A stretch of 64,000 bases of DNA from Alteribacillus iranensis (GCF_900113025.1 NZ_FONT01000003.1:186001-250000), one strand, 5' to 3'; counted from the stretch's first letter, positions 44,650 through 54,792 are shown. Notes: a model not told the origin generated them from the sequence alone. Made by a program: numbers and translations.

Positions 44650-45495
44650 TTGAAAAAGATCTTTCTGATGATGACGATATTGTTATTTCTGTCCTCTTGC
44701 GGGCAAGGGGATACGGGAGAATCCAATGAAGAATTAGAAAAAGAAGAAGCTCCCTTCTACAAAGGGATGATTTCGGATATGATGGAATCTGATACAGAAC
44801 AGCTCACTGTCTCAGGTGAGGTCGTCCAATCGAGTGACGTGGATTACGACTCCCTGATTGTTTGGATAGAAGAAGATACCCAAATCAAAAATACAATGGG
44901 AGACGACATTGCGTATGAAGCGCTTAGTACAGGAGAGTACGTGAGTATTTGGCTTAAAGATGACATAGTTATGGAAAGTATGCCGCCACAAGTGAAGGCT
45001 TCTAAAATTGTTGTCGGAACAGAAGAAACAACGGGAAGCAGCTTAAACGAAGAAGAAATCATACAAGAACAAAAAGAAGGCGATTTTGTGTTCCGGGCTG
45101 TGTCAGAAAAGAAAACATATAACCCACATGAGCCTGTTCACATTGCTGGTATGATTCGATATGGAGGAAAGAAAGAATCCGTTGAAGTGGGGCATGGCGG
45201 CTTTCAGCTGATGCGTTTTAAAGTTGAAGAGAAAACCCGTGATATCACGATAGATTGGGCTCACGCGTCCATTTTCAGCCAAACCACATTGACCAATGAT
45301 GAATGGCACATAGAAACATTCGAAAAAACCGGTGAAATAGGAGAGACAGAATTTCATGAGGAGTTTTTTAATAAGGAAGGACTGCCTGAAGGACAATATG
45401 TGATTACGATATCAACGGACCTTCAAATAGACGAGGAAACAACCATTTCATTTTCAGAGGACATAGAAATTGAAGTAAAAGAAGAGGAGGAGTGA
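44650..45495 (+). CDS. Hypothetical lipoprotein
   Basis: A 281-residue exported lipoprotein with signal [18 protein letters not shown]. The first half (about 55-125) resembles a small beta-barrel ([20 protein letters not shown]), the second half (about 150-281) an Ig-like sandwich ([19 protein letters not shown]). The mature protein is strongly acidic, as expected in a halophile. Start TTG at 44650 has AAGGAGG. It overlaps or abuts csaA, suggesting one transcript. Family not recognised. Confidence 0.7.
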   Translation: MKKIFLMMTILLFLSSCGQGDTGESNEELEKEEAPFYKGMISDMMESDTEQLTVSGEVVQSSDVDYDSLIVWIEEDTQIKNTMGDDIAYEALSTGEYVSIWLKDDIVMESMPPQVKASKIVVGTEETTGSSLNEEEIIQEQKEGDFVFRAVSEKKTYNPHEPVHIAGMIRYGGKKESVEVGHGGFQLMRFKVEEKTRDITIDWAHASIFSQTTLTNDEWHIETFEKTGEIGETEFHEEFFNKEGLPEGQYVITISTDLQIDEETTISFSEDIEIEVKEEEE

Positions 45496-45500
45496 GACAA

Positions 45501-45830
45501 ATGGCGGAAATTGCTGATTTTATGAACCTTGAAATCCGAATAGGTACGATCGTAGAAGCGGAACCATTTCCGGAAGCGCGGAAACCGGCTATCAAATTAA
45601 AAATAGACTTTGGGGAGATAGGCATAAAAGCATCCTCTGCCCAAATAACCAATCGGTACGAACCGGAGGAGCTCGTCGGACAGCAAGTAACGGCTGTCGT
45701 GAATTTTCCTCCGATGCGCATCGCTGGTTATAAATCAGAGGTGCTCGTTCTAGGAGCAGTCCCTGAAGAAGGAGATGTCGTCTTGCTTCAGCCAGTGGAA
45801 TCAGTTCAGAACGGTACTCCTGTTAGTTAG
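45501..45830 (+). CDS. csaA: CsaA, tRNA-binding-domain chaperone
   Basis: A 109-residue protein consisting of one tRNA-binding (EMAP/MetG C-terminal) OB fold: [30 protein letters not shown] and [20 protein letters not shown]. In B. subtilis CsaA has chaperone-like and export-related activity and forms dimers. The ATG at 45501 has GAGGAGGAG upstream. Its last eight bases overlap the convergent radical SAM gene. Confidence 0.93.
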   Translation: MAEIADFMNLEIRIGTIVEAEPFPEARKPAIKLKIDFGEIGIKASSAQITNRYEPEELVGQQVTAVVNFPPMRIAGYKSEVLVLGAVPEEGDVVLLQPVESVQNGTPVS

Positions 45831-47589
45831 CAGACGTTACCGTTAGCTCTTTCAACGTACGGAGGGGAAGATGCCGTACGGTTTTTGTTTTTGTCTTCAC
45901 GTTGTAATGTACAAATAATATTTCAGGTTCTCGTATGATGGCTCCTGTATCTAAATAGGTAGCTAAGGAAAACGGCAGCTGTTCGGTAATGGAATGCTTC
46001 GGCCAATCATGAGATTCAAGAGTTTTAGGAAGATCTATAAGGTCTGGTTGTTCTCTCAATAAACGCAAACATTGGATATGTTCTTCTTTGGATAAAACCG
46101 GGGTTCCCCATGATTTTCTTGGCTTGTGTTTTTGGTGCAGGAAATAATCATACGTCATCAGCCCTTCAATGATGTCCATTCCTTTAGTGTCACGGTGTTT
46201 TAAAAACTCCTGTAGACGAAGAAAAAGGTCTTCTAGTTGATGTCCTATTTTTCCCCATCCTTTTTCATACCAGTAATCCCCAAACTCTTGGAAAAAGTCG
46301 AAAGGTGTGTCAAATACATCTTTTACTAAGTGATGAATGGTATGATCCATTCGATGGTCATTCCAATACTTATCGAGAATATCTTCTACTCTTTTAATTC
46401 GAGAAATGTCAGAGAAGCTTATGACATCGTTATACAACATTTCATAAGGAGCTTGGTTCATATACACGTACCCGAATTTTTCTGCTTGAATGCGCAGACC
46501 AGTTCCTCGAAGCATTTTTAAAAAACCGAGCTGTAATTCTTCTGGTTCCATTGCAAATACATCATTAAATGTTTGTTTAAATCGATCATAATCTTCTTCT
46601 GGAAGACCTGCAATTAAGTCAAGGTGCTGTACAATTTTGCCGCCTTCTTTTACCATACGAACTGTCCGTTCCAGTTTCTTTAGATTTTGATGCCTCTTGA
46701 CGAGCTTGTTCGTAATGTCATTGGTAGATTGAACACCAATCTCAAAGCGGAATAGTCCAGGGGGAGCATGCTCGTTCAGAAATTCTAATAGCTCTGGAGG
46801 CATAATATCTGCGGTAATTTCAAATTGAAACTGACATCCTTGGTGATTATCTATTAAGAATTGAAAAATCTCTCGTGCATATTCTCGTTGGATATTAAAC
46901 GTTCGGTCTACAAATTTAATCATTTTTGCGCCATTTTCTATTAAATAAAGCAAATCGTCTTTAACTTTTTCAATGTCGAAATAACGAACACCGGCTTCAA
47001 TCGATGACAAACAAAACTGACAGCTAAACGGACATCCACGACTCGTTTCAAAATAAGTGATGCGCCGGGAGAGGTCTTTTTTGTCTTCTGCAAAGCGGTA
47101 AGGGCTCGGAATTTTTTCGAGATCTGCTTTCGGACGCGGCGGGTTGATGACTACTTCTCCCTTCTTGCGGAAAGCTGCTCCGAATACCATATGATACTTC
47201 TCTTCTCCCGCTATTTCATCGAGTAAATGTTTAAAAGTTTCTTCGCCTTCATTGATGACAATAAAGTCCACATCCGAGAGTCGGTTCATCCAATACTCGG
47301 TGTCATATGATACTTCCGGACCACCGAGAACAATTTTTAATTCTGGCTTTATTTTTTTTAGCATAGAGACGACTTCAATGGTCTCTTCGATATTCCAGAT
47401 ATAACAAGAAAAACCGATGACATCGGGGTGTTTTTCAAATAAATCAGTTACGATATTCATCGAAGGGTCTTTAATGGTGTACTCGGCCATTTCTATATCG
47501 TAATCTGGGTAAGCGGAGGCTTTTAAATAACGTAGCGCCAGACAAGTATGTATATATTTTGCGTTCAACGTGCTTACAATTACATTCAT
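45823..47589 (-). CDS. B12-binding-domain radical SAM protein with DUF4080
   Basis: A 588-residue protein. Residues 1-135 form a cobalamin-binding-like domain ([25 protein letters not shown]); the radical SAM cluster motif is [14 protein letters not shown] (about 185); the C-terminal part (about 400-588) is DUF4080. Such proteins are usually annotated as B12-binding radical SAM enzymes with unknown, often methyl-transfer, reactions. It stands alone and faces csaA. Confidence 0.88.
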   Translation of the reverse strand: MNVIVSTLNAKYIHTCLALRYLKASAYPDYDIEMAEYTIKDPSMNIVTDLFEKHPDVIGFSCYIWNIEETIEVVSMLKKIKPELKIVLGGPEVSYDTEYWMNRLSDVDFIVINEGEETFKHLLDEIAGEEKYHMVFGAAFRKKGEVVINPPRPKADLEKIPSPYRFAEDKKDLSRRITYFETSRGCPFSCQFCLSSIEAGVRYFDIEKVKDDLLYLIENGAKMIKFVDRTFNIQREYAREIFQFLIDNHQGCQFQFEITADIMPPELLEFLNEHAPPGLFRFEIGVQSTNDITNKLVKRHQNLKKLERTVRMVKEGGKIVQHLDLIAGLPEEDYDRFKQTFNDVFAMEPEELQLGFLKMLRGTGLRIQAEKFGYVYMNQAPYEMLYNDVISFSDISRIKRVEDILDKYWNDHRMDHTIHHLVKDVFDTPFDFFQEFGDYWYEKGWGKIGHQLEDLFLRLQEFLKHRDTKGMDIIEGLMTYDYFLHQKHKPRKSWGTPVLSKEEHIQCLRLLREQPDLIDLPKTLESHDWPKHSITEQLPFSLATYLDTGAIIREPEILFVHYNVKTKTKTVRHLPLRTLKELTVTSAN

Positions 47590-47716
47590 GTGGAATATCT
47601 CTCCTTCTCATAAATAGTGCAAAACGGATGAACAATCGCATTGGCACTGGTCTTATGTTATCATATGTTCGGCATGAAATTCTTCTATACCAGCAAATTG
47701 AAAATTAAAGGAATGA

Positions 47717-48292
47717 GTGTTTGTGGTAATTTCTATGGCACCGTGGCTGTTTCATCTCATCCTGTCCATTATTATCCTTATTCTAGCTTTTATCATTGGC
47801 AGAGGTCTGTATCATTTCTTGTCAAAGAAAGAAAAGTCAAGGAAGTGGCAGGATAGACTGCTAGCATTACTTCTTGCGGTCGTAATGGCAGGTTTTTATT
47901 TTTACATAACAGAAGGATTTACGGACAGAGCTTCGTTAGGTGAAAAAATAGTAACTTCCTCTGGATCTAAGACCGTGGGGGAAGAACAAGAAGTGCTCAT
48001 CCCTCTTGGGGACTACGTAGTCATAGAAAGGTTATATGAATACGGGTATGTCGTGGAGGATGTCCTTCAAGGTAATGAGTATAGGATGACTTTTCTTATA
48101 GAGGATGAAGTAGCATTTCTAGAGAATTATTCGGATTATGTAACGGGAAATGGGATGTTTATTAATGAGTCTCGTTTTCTCTTTAAACAAGCATATAATG
48201 AGGAATGGAAACAAGTACTCGAGGCAGCCAGGGAACGAGAAGAAGTCGATATCCCAGGAGTCGAATTACAAATGGATAAAGTAAAAAAATGA
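47717..48292 (+). CDS. Hypothetical two-helix membrane protein
   Basis: A 191-residue protein with two N-terminal helices (FHLILSIIILILAFIIGRGLY, LLALLLAVVMAGFYFYI) separated by a basic loop and an acidic extracytoplasmic domain of about 110 residues. Start GTG at 47717 with AAAGG. Family not recognised. Followed by a structured 3' untranslated region and terminator. Confidence 0.6.
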   Translation: MFVVISMAPWLFHLILSIIILILAFIIGRGLYHFLSKKEKSRKWQDRLLALLLAVVMAGFYFYITEGFTDRASLGEKIVTSSGSKTVGEEQEVLIPLGDYVVIERLYEYGYVVEDVLQGNEYRMTFLIEDEVAFLENYSDYVTGNGMFINESRFLFKQAYNEEWKQVLEAAREREEVDIPGVELQMDKVKK

Positions 48293-48411
48293 GTTTGCTG
48301 AAGAAGTCTGTCAGAAGAGCTGTTGAAAGCTTACAGACTCCTGGGGGTGAGAGCACCGCCATGCACTTCTTTAGAAAATGGCGCCGAGAAGTTGGGCGCC
48401 TCATTTTTTTA
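48293..48411 (+). terminator. 3' untranslated region with competing hairpins and terminator
   Basis: The terminator is GGCGCC-9-GGCGCC with TTTTTTT (48380-48411). Upstream CGCCAT (48357) can pair with ATGGCG (48378), which would break the terminator, and AGTCTGT can pair with ACAGACT (48308/48344). A GGTG-AGAG-CACC hairpin lies between. It looks like an attenuator, but the next gene is 520 bases away and has its own promoter. Confidence 0.65.
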
Positions 48412-48621
48412 AGCCTTATGATCCTTGAACATGACATTATTGTGCGCAGACGTTTTCATTCCATCACACTTTGTTGCAATAATGCTTTAACGCAAATTTG
48501 TATTAACGCTTTAAATTAAATTATAGTAATAGAATAATTTAGACCGTTATTATCCTTAAATTTTCAGCAATATCAATAATTCACAGCCTTTGTTAATTCA
48601 GAAAATTTCAATGATTTTCTA

Positions 48622-48650
48622 TTGACAAAATAAATAAAGTCTAGTACATT
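48622..48650 (+). promoter_or_regulatory. Promoter of the ABC importer operon
   Basis: TTGACA and TACATT exactly 17 bp apart. Confidence 0.7.
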
Positions 48651-48874
48651 CAAGTTAACCGAAAACATATTGCGAATTTTAATCCCTCGTTCCATATTCG
48701 TCATTTCTCTCATATGATCTTTAAAATTATTATACCTGAAAAATTTCGAGGAGGGGTGTACATTTCTTTTGTTCTGTTATGAAAGGGCTTACAAATAAAA
48801 AGTAAAACTATTTAAAAAATCGTATATATGCTAAAATAATGACATCTATTTTGTTTCGTCTAAGCAGAATGGAT

Positions 48875-48910
48875 CTCCTGAGTATGTTACTTAAGGAGTA
48901 TTATTTTTCT
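48875..48910 (+). terminator. Terminator-like hairpin in the leader, possible attenuator
   Basis: CTCCT-AGTA pairs with TACT-AGGAG (one wobble or bulge), followed by TATTATTTTTCTT. It sits 25 nt before the start codon of the substrate-binding protein. Confidence 0.6.
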
Positions 48911-48932
48911 TAAAAAAAGAGGGGGAGAAAAA

Positions 48933-49997
48933 ATGAACAAGAAATGGCTGAAAGCGTTGTTTGCAGGTGCGCTATCCGCATCTGTATTGGCAGCGTGCGG
49001 GGAATCAGAAGAAGATGCTGCGAGTGAAGACACTGGCACAAGTGAAGGCGGGACCGAAGAGGCAGCATCGAACGAAGAATCAGGTTCAGAAGATACTTAT
49101 GTTATCGGCGCTACTCAAATTGTAGAACATCCTTCACTGGATGCTGCCTACGAAGGTTTTAAAGAAGGACTCGCTGATAATGGATTCGTCGAAGGAGAAA
49201 ATGTAGAATATGATCACCAAAGTGCGCAAGGGGATCAAAACAATACGGCAACGATTGCTAACAATTTCATCTCTGAAGGAGTAGACTTGATTTTTGCTAA
49301 TTCTACACCTAGCGCTCAGGCTGCACTGCAAGCAAGCAACGATACACCAATTATTTTCACTTCCGTCACCGACGCTGTAGAAGCAGGATTAATCGACGGC
49401 ATGGATACGCCAGGGGAATTAATTACGGGAGTAGTAGACCTTCATCCGGATGCCATTAACATGACAGTTGATTTTATTTCTGAATATTTTCCAGATTCGA
49501 CTGTCGGAATGGTATACAATTCAGGAGAGCAAAACTCCGTCACTCAAATTGAAGCAGTAGAGGAGGCGGCAACTGACTCAGGGTTGGAAGTCGAAACTAG
49601 AAGTGTTTCAACATCTGCAGAGGTTCAGCAGGCAACAGAATCATTAGTCGGAGAAGCGGATTTGCTCTATATCATTACAGATAATACGGTTGTTTCTGCG
49701 CTGGAATCAGTGGTTGGCATTGCAGAATCACAAAGTCTTCCATTAATAGTCGGTGAACCTGATTCCCTCGAACGAGGCGGGTTTGCTACATTTGGTATCA
49801 ACTATCATGATATCGGATACCGGGCTGGTGAGATGGCTGCGGAAGTACTGAGCGAAGAAAGCACACCAGCTGACATTCCTGCAGAATACCCACAAGACAT
49901 GGAGTTGTTTATTAATAGAGAAGCAGGAGAAGCCCAAGGGGTTGACATCCACGAAGATTGGGAAGAAGAGGCTCAATTTATTAACGGAGAGGAATAA
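48933..49997 (+). CDS. ABC transporter substrate-binding lipoprotein, TrpX-type
   Basis: A 354-residue lipoprotein (signal ...SASVLAACGES) with a very acidic linker (about 25-50) and a two-lobed binding domain of the ABC_sub_bind family (VIGATQIVEHPSLDAAYEGF, DLIFANSTPSAQAAL, GFATFGINYHDIGYRAG). Relatives include TrpX/TyrX proteins for aromatic amino acids, but the ligand cannot be told here. First gene of a three-gene importer. Confidence 0.88.
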   Translation: MNKKWLKALFAGALSASVLAACGESEEDAASEDTGTSEGGTEEAASNEESGSEDTYVIGATQIVEHPSLDAAYEGFKEGLADNGFVEGENVEYDHQSAQGDQNNTATIANNFISEGVDLIFANSTPSAQAALQASNDTPIIFTSVTDAVEAGLIDGMDTPGELITGVVDLHPDAINMTVDFISEYFPDSTVGMVYNSGEQNSVTQIEAVEEAATDSGLEVETRSVSTSAEVQQATESLVGEADLLYIITDNTVVSALESVVGIAESQSLPLIVGEPDSLERGGFATFGINYHDIGYRAGEMAAEVLSEESTPADIPAEYPQDMELFINREAGEAQGVDIHEDWEEEAQFINGEE

Positions 49998-50007
49998 GGG
50001 AGAGGTA

Positions 50008-50050
50008 ATAAGGCCTGGCCTGAATGTGTGAGCTTAGGGCTAGGCCTTAT
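50008..50050 (+). promoter_or_regulatory. Intercistronic hairpin between binding protein and permease
   Basis: ATAAGGCCT pairs with AGGCCTTAT, extended by GGCC/GGGC pairs. There is no T run. Such hairpins often protect the upstream message so that the binding protein is made in excess. Confidence 0.75.
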
Positions 50051-50086
50051 CCTAATATCTTAGGTGATAGGAAGGAGAACCGGAGG

Positions 50087-51097
50087 ATGTTTATTTCCAT
50101 ATTTGGCGCTCTTGAGTCCGGTTTAATATATGCGTTAATGGCACTTGGTGTCTATTTATCATTCCGTGTGCTCGATTTTCCGGATTTGACGGTAGACGGC
50201 AGCTTTGTGACCGGCGCCGCTATGGCGGCAGTTATGATTATTAACGGTCAATCTCCTGTAGTAGCGACAATCGCAGCTGTTATTACAGGGTTTATAGCAG
50301 GGTGCTTTACTGGTCTTTTACACACGAAAGGTAAAATTAACCCATTATTATCTGGCATTTTAATGATGATTGCTCTCTATTCTATAAATCTGCGTATCAT
50401 GGGACAGTCCAACATACCTTTACTAGGAGAAACAACCATTTTTTCATCTGTCACTTCATTTTGGGAAAGCTTAAATCTCAGTGCCCCATTTAATGCAGTC
50501 ATTGGTGCCCTTGGAGTGCCAGGGACACCGCAAACATGGGCCATCTTATTTATTGCACTAATTGTTACGCTTATCATTAAATGTATTACTGATTATTTTC
50601 TAAAAACGGAAGTAGGGTTAGCTCTTCGTGCCACAGGTGATAATCAAAAAATGATTCGCAGCTTTTCTGCAAATACCGATATATTAATCATTATGGGATT
50701 AGGGATTTCTAATGCTTTTGTTGCTTTGTCTGGTGCACTCATTGCGCAACACGGAGGATTTGCTGACGTAGGCATGGGAATTGGCATGATTATTATCGGA
50801 CTGGCATCTGTTATTATTGGAGAGGCATTATTTGGAACGAAGACGATCGCCCGAACGACATTAGCAGTCATTGGAGGAGCGGTGATATATAGAATTGTGG
50901 TATCTCTGGCTCTTCGGGTCGATTTCCTCGAAACAGGAGACATGAAGCTCATCACTGCTATTATTGTCATTGCAGCACTAGTCACTCCAAAAATCTTAGA
51001 GTCACAGCGTGAAAGGCGTAGAAGGCTTCGTAAAAAAGCGGAGCTTGCTGAAGTGGCAAGTTTGGAAGAAGGAGGAAAACGGAATGCTGCAACTTAG
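50087..51097 (+). CDS. ABC transporter permease, TrpY-type
   Basis: A 336-residue permease with eight to nine membrane helices of the branched-chain-permease-like fold: LESGLIYALMALGVYLSFRV, DLTVDGSFVTGAA and LALRATGDNQKMIRSF. The ATG at 50087 has AAGGAG and CGGAGG upstream. The last 14 bases overlap the ATPase gene. Confidence 0.9.
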   Translation: MFISIFGALESGLIYALMALGVYLSFRVLDFPDLTVDGSFVTGAAMAAVMIINGQSPVVATIAAVITGFIAGCFTGLLHTKGKINPLLSGILMMIALYSINLRIMGQSNIPLLGETTIFSSVTSFWESLNLSAPFNAVIGALGVPGTPQTWAILFIALIVTLIIKCITDYFLKTEVGLALRATGDNQKMIRSFSANTDILIIMGLGISNAFVALSGALIAQHGGFADVGMGIGMIIIGLASVIIGEALFGTKTIARTTLAVIGGAVIYRIVVSLALRVDFLETGDMKLITAIIVIAALVTPKILESQRERRRRLRKKAELAEVASLEEGGKRNAAT

Positions 51098-51878
51098 CCA
51101 AGTTTTTCTTACATTCAATGAAGGTACGATGGATGAGAAAAAAGCTTTACAACACGTAAACCTTGATTTAAAGCATGGTGACTTTTTAACAATTATAGGA
51201 AGTAACGGTGCTGGGAAATCGACGATGATGAATATCGTTTCGGGATCACTCCTGCCTGATGCGGGAGATGTTGTGATTGACGAATCCCCCGTTACTCATT
51301 TACAAGAGTATAAGCGGGCACAATTAATTGGAAGGGTGTTTCAGGATCCGATGGCTGGAACTGCTCCATCCATGACGATTGAGGAAAACTTAGCGATGGC
51401 TTGGTCTCGAAACAAAAAAAGAAAATTAATCCCAGGTGTAACAAAAAAGAGAAAAGATTTGTTTCGTGAACATCTGGAATCATTACACTTGGGATTAGAA
51501 GACAGACTTTCAGCAAAAGTAGGTCTTCTTTCTGGAGGAGAACGACAAGCGTTATCCTTGTTAATGGCAACATTTACGGAGCCCAAAATATTATTGCTGG
51601 ATGAGCATACAGCAGCCCTTGATCCTTCTCGAGCTGAGCTTATTACTAACTTAACAGCAGAAATCGTCGACAAATTTAATCTCACGACGATGATGGTTAC
51701 TCATAACATGCAACAAGCTCTTGATCTCGGCAATCGTCTCATTATGATGGATAAAGGGCAAATAATATTAGACGTGGACGAAAGCGAGAAAAAAGACTTA
51801 ACCATTGATAAGTTGCTAAATGAATTTCAACGCATACGCGGGGAGCAAATGGCGAATGACAAAGCAATTTTGGGTTAA
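51084..51878 (+). CDS. ABC transporter ATPase, TrpZ-type
   Basis: A 264-residue ATPase. Walker A GSNGAGKSTMMN (about 40), signature LSGGERQALSLLMA (about 148) and Walker B ILLLDEHTAALD are complete. The ATG at 51084 lies inside the end of the permease gene with GGAGG upstream, so translation is coupled. Confidence 0.93.
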   Translation: MLQLSQVFLTFNEGTMDEKKALQHVNLDLKHGDFLTIIGSNGAGKSTMMNIVSGSLLPDAGDVVIDESPVTHLQEYKRAQLIGRVFQDPMAGTAPSMTIEENLAMAWSRNKKRKLIPGVTKKRKDLFREHLESLHLGLEDRLSAKVGLLSGGERQALSLLMATFTEPKILLLDEHTAALDPSRAELITNLTAEIVDKFNLTTMMVTHNMQQALDLGNRLIMMDKGQIILDVDESEKKDLTIDKLLNEFQRIRGEQMANDKAILG

Positions 51879-51914
51879 TGATTTGTCGTTTTTCCAGATC
51901 CATTTACGAAGAAG

Positions 51915-51951
51915 GAAGGATTCTGCCCTGTTTTCGTAGAATCCTTCTTTT
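51915..51951 (+). terminator. Terminator of the ABC importer operon
   Basis: GAAGGATTCT / AGAATCCTTC stem with TTTT. Confidence 0.87.
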
Positions 51952-51978
51952 GTATGTTTTTAAAAAGGAGAGATACAT

Positions 51979-52887
51979 ATGAAATTGGCAACTGTGACAA
52001 TGAACAACCGCACTCTCATAGCGGCTCTGGTGGACGATGGGAAACTGATCGATCTAGAAGCTGCAGGACAAGAAAAAGGGACAACGGCTCCTGTTCCTAA
52101 GACTATGATAGAAGCCATCAAACAAGGAGATCGTTTCCTTGCCGAAGCTAAAGAGATTGTAAACTGGACACTGGAACAAAAGAAAGCAGAGTTTGTTTAT
52201 GCTATAGATGATAAAAACGTGAAGGTTCAGGCGCCGATCCCGCGACCTGCAAAAAATATAATGTGTGCTGGAAAAAATTATGCAGAGCACGCAAAAGAAA
52301 TGGGGAGCGAAGCAGATATCCCCACAGACCCGATCATATTCACGAAATCACCAACAACTGTTATTGCAAATCACGATGAAATCAACCCTCATCGAGATGT
52401 CACGGAATCCCTCGATTATGAGGGAGAAATCGCAGTAATTATCGGAAAACAAGGAAAGAATATTAAAGCGGAACATGCCAATGATCATATTTATGGATAC
52501 ACTCTTTTAAATGATGTGACGGCCCGTGATGTGCAAAAGAGACATAAGCAATTTTTCCTAGGAAAAAGTTTTGATACCTTTTCACCCATGGGACCTGCTA
52601 TTGTACCGAAAGAAGAGTTGGACGGACAACATTTATCGCTTAGAACGTATGTAAATAATGATTTACGGCAAGAAACGACGACCGAGAATATGATATTTTC
52701 CATCCCCCAGCTGATTGAAATTATTTCCCGGGGAATGACACTTGAACCTGGAGATATTATAGCCACAGGAACGCCAGCTGGAGTGGGAGCTGGGTTTAAT
52801 CCTCCTAAATTTTTACAACCGGGTGATAAAGTGGTTATCGAAGTAGACGGGATTGGTCAGCTTCAAAATACAGTAGCACCAGATTAA
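51979..52887 (+). CDS. Fumarylacetoacetate hydrolase (FAH) family protein
   Basis: A 302-residue protein. The metal-binding and catalytic regions read MCAGKNYAEHAKEMG (about 95), SLDYEGEIAVIIGK (about 138) and TGTPAGVGAGF (about 260). FAH proteins cleave or hydrate C-C bonds in acylpyruvates, or decarboxylate oxaloacetate-like acids. AAAGGAG precedes the ATG. It is flanked by terminators, so its own transcription unit; the substrate is unknown. Confidence 0.88.
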   Translation: MKLATVTMNNRTLIAALVDDGKLIDLEAAGQEKGTTAPVPKTMIEAIKQGDRFLAEAKEIVNWTLEQKKAEFVYAIDDKNVKVQAPIPRPAKNIMCAGKNYAEHAKEMGSEADIPTDPIIFTKSPTTVIANHDEINPHRDVTESLDYEGEIAVIIGKQGKNIKAEHANDHIYGYTLLNDVTARDVQKRHKQFFLGKSFDTFSPMGPAIVPKEELDGQHLSLRTYVNNDLRQETTTENMIFSIPQLIEIISRGMTLEPGDIIATGTPAGVGAGFNPPKFLQPGDKVVIEVDGIGQLQNTVAPD

Positions 52888-52893
52888 TCACGT

Positions 52894-52932
52894 AACCCCC
52901 TGTTCCTCAAAAAGTGGAATAGGGGGTTTTTT
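52894..52932 (+). terminator. Terminator after the FAH gene
   Basis: AACCCCCTgTTCC pairs with GGAATAGGGGGTT, followed by TTTT. Confidence 0.92.
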
Positions 52933-53036
52933 ATCATTCCATTCTGGGTATATATAATTGAAGTGTATCTTCTTTTGTATCATGTTTTTGAATGAACAAG
53001 CATACAGGTTTGGTAAGGGTAAGGAGGTGAGCTGAT

Positions 53037-53261
53037 ATGAGTAAAAAACGTTTTTACACTATCTATATTTCAGTGACATGCATTACTTTTTTGATGACTA
53101 TTTTTCCAATTTTCGAAATAGCAAATCGAGCAGAACCTATAATTATTGGATTGCCATTTAACTTCTTTTGGGTTGTGATGTGGATAGTTATTACGTTCCT
53201 TGCGGTGCTTACGCTATACTTCAAAGATCCGGATGTAGACGAAGGATGGGGGGAGGAATAG
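53037..53261 (+). CDS. DUF3311 small membrane protein
   Basis: A 74-residue protein with two helices and the segment GLPFNFFWVVMWIVITF, typical of DUF3311 (YhjC of B. subtilis). These proteins are regularly encoded just before a sodium:solute symporter, as here with a one-base gap, and are probably a small subunit of it. AAGGAGG precedes the ATG. Confidence 0.85.
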   Translation: MSKKRFYTIYISVTCITFLMTIFPIFEIANRAEPIIIGLPFNFFWVVMWIVITFLAVLTLYFKDPDVDEGWGEE

Positions 53262-53262
53262 T

Positions 53263-54723
53263 ATGCCTCACTGGCAAATAGCATTAGTCATCATGATTGG
53301 TTATTTGGTTGTCGCTCTATTTGTAGGCATTCTTGCGGGTAGAACAAAAAAGGCATCCTTAAGCGAATATGTTGTTGCCGGCCGAAAACTAGGTTTAATT
53401 GTCACTAGCTTTTTAATGGGCGGTGCCGTGTTCAGTGCTTTTTCCTTTCTCGGGGCTCCGGGATGGGCGTTTGAACGAGGTGCTCCTGCGCTGTATATTA
53501 TTGTCTACACAGCTTTTGCTATTTTACCTTGGTATATTATTGGGCCTAAGATTGGAAAAATAGGGCGTAAATATGACTTATATACGTTAGCGGGATTTTT
53601 GAAAACGCGTTTTCAAAGTAAAACTCTTGCAATTTTAGTAGGGATTATTTCATTATTAGCTTTTATTCAATATTTAGCAACCCAGATGACAGGGATGGCT
53701 CATATTTTTAATATTATGACAGAGGGCCGTGTTCCATTTTGGATGGGGGCTTTATTTGCTTACGGTATCGTTGTCATTTATGTAGCGACTGGAGGGCTTC
53801 GAGCAGCCGCCTGGTCTGACGTGTTCCAGGGAGCTCTTATGGTAATCATATCTTGGGTCGTCGGCATAGCGGTCATTATGCAGCTGCATGGCGGGACTAC
53901 GGATATGTTTCAATCGATCAACCAATCACAGCCCGGATTTTTAGAAATTGGCCGAGACGGATCTACTATGTCAGGGGTAGACTATACGACTACCATCCTA
54001 GTATCTCTCATCGGATTGTTGATGTGGCCTCATTTGTTTTCAAAGTCGTTTTCTTCACCGCCTGTGACGATAAAGAGAACTGTGTTAATCTATCCCATTT
54101 TTGCACTATTCTTAATTCCGCTGTTATTGGCTGGCTATGCAGCAATCGGCGTGGTGAACAGTGGAGATATTGTACCCGATCAAGTCTTACCTTATTTAAT
54201 TACCTCTGTCCTTGAAATGCCAGGATGGTTGTATGGTTTAGTTGGTGCCGGGGCCCTGGCAGCTGCTATGTCATCCGCCGACGCGATTACTCATAGTGCT
54301 TCGCTCGAGTTCACCAATGGAGTCATCCATAATACGCGGAGCTCACTGACTGATAATGTTACACTGTTAATCATGAGAATAGCAGTTGTCGTTATTGGTG
54401 GTCTCGCTTATTGTATTACTATTTTTGGGGGACAAGGGCTTATCGCTCTCTTATTAGGGGCGTACGGTTCCATTGTCCAATTTGCTCCTGGCGTCTACAG
54501 TGCTCTTTATTGGCGGCGTGCTACCGCTCCAGCTATCATCACCGGTTTAGTTGCAGGAACGGTCACTAATTTTTATTTTCAACTCGTAGCTTCATCGACT
54601 CCTTTTGATATTCATGCAGGGATTGTAGGATTAATTATTAATATAGGATTAGTAATCATTGTAAGCTATTTAACAAAACCGCAACCTAAAGAAGCAGCAA
54701 ATGCTTATGTTGAAATGAAATAA
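53263..54723 (+). CDS. Sodium:solute symporter (SSS) family transporter
   Basis: A 486-residue carrier with about 13 helices (LeuT fold). VAGRKLGLIVTSFLMGGAVFSAFSFLGAPGW is split here into VAGRKLGLIVTSF and FSAFSFLGAPGWAF; AAAMSSADAITHSASLEFTN carries the second sodium-site Ser/Asp region. Relatives (YhjB, PanF-like) take up organic acids or pantothenate with Na+. Forms a pair with the DUF3311 gene. Confidence 0.9.
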   Translation: MPHWQIALVIMIGYLVVALFVGILAGRTKKASLSEYVVAGRKLGLIVTSFLMGGAVFSAFSFLGAPGWAFERGAPALYIIVYTAFAILPWYIIGPKIGKIGRKYDLYTLAGFLKTRFQSKTLAILVGIISLLAFIQYLATQMTGMAHIFNIMTEGRVPFWMGALFAYGIVVIYVATGGLRAAAWSDVFQGALMVIISWVVGIAVIMQLHGGTTDMFQSINQSQPGFLEIGRDGSTMSGVDYTTTILVSLIGLLMWPHLFSKSFSSPPVTIKRTVLIYPIFALFLIPLLLAGYAAIGVVNSGDIVPDQVLPYLITSVLEMPGWLYGLVGAGALAAAMSSADAITHSASLEFTNGVIHNTRSSLTDNVTLLIMRIAVVVIGGLAYCITIFGGQGLIALLLGAYGSIVQFAPGVYSALYWRRATAPAIITGLVAGTVTNFYFQLVASSTPFDIHAGIVGLIINIGLVIIVSYLTKPQPKEAANAYVEMK

Positions 54724-54755
54724 CGAATGACGTTGGTTATATTTACAAATAAAAG

Positions 54756-54792
54756 AAAAAGCCGGTCACCAAGAAGGAGGCCGGCTTTTTTG
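54756..54792. terminator. Terminator between the symporter and the KamA gene
   Basis: AAAAAGCCGG pairs with CCGGCTTTTT, usable in both directions. Confidence 0.9.

Larger units (their letters stand above)
48412..48932 (+). other. AT-rich leader region of the ABC importer
   Basis: About 520 bases, without a credible gene. It contains a promoter at 48622-48650, an untranslated leader of roughly 275 nt with a ribosome-site-like GAGGAGGGGTG (48750) that could pair with CCTCG near 48692, and a terminator-like hairpin before the first gene. No T-box or known riboswitch core was found. Confidence 0.5.

Noticed and set aside
48340-48360. T-box-like sequence GGGGGTGAGAGCACCGCC
   Set aside because: It only partly resembles the T-box (GGGTGGNACCGCG); the TGGN bulge is missing, no stem I or specifier loop is seen, and the next gene is 520 bases away.
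48289-48519. 76-codon frame overlapping the stop of the two-helix membrane protein
   Set aside because: Although the ATGA overlap is attractive, the frame contains a strong terminator and its second half is low-quality AT-rich sequence.
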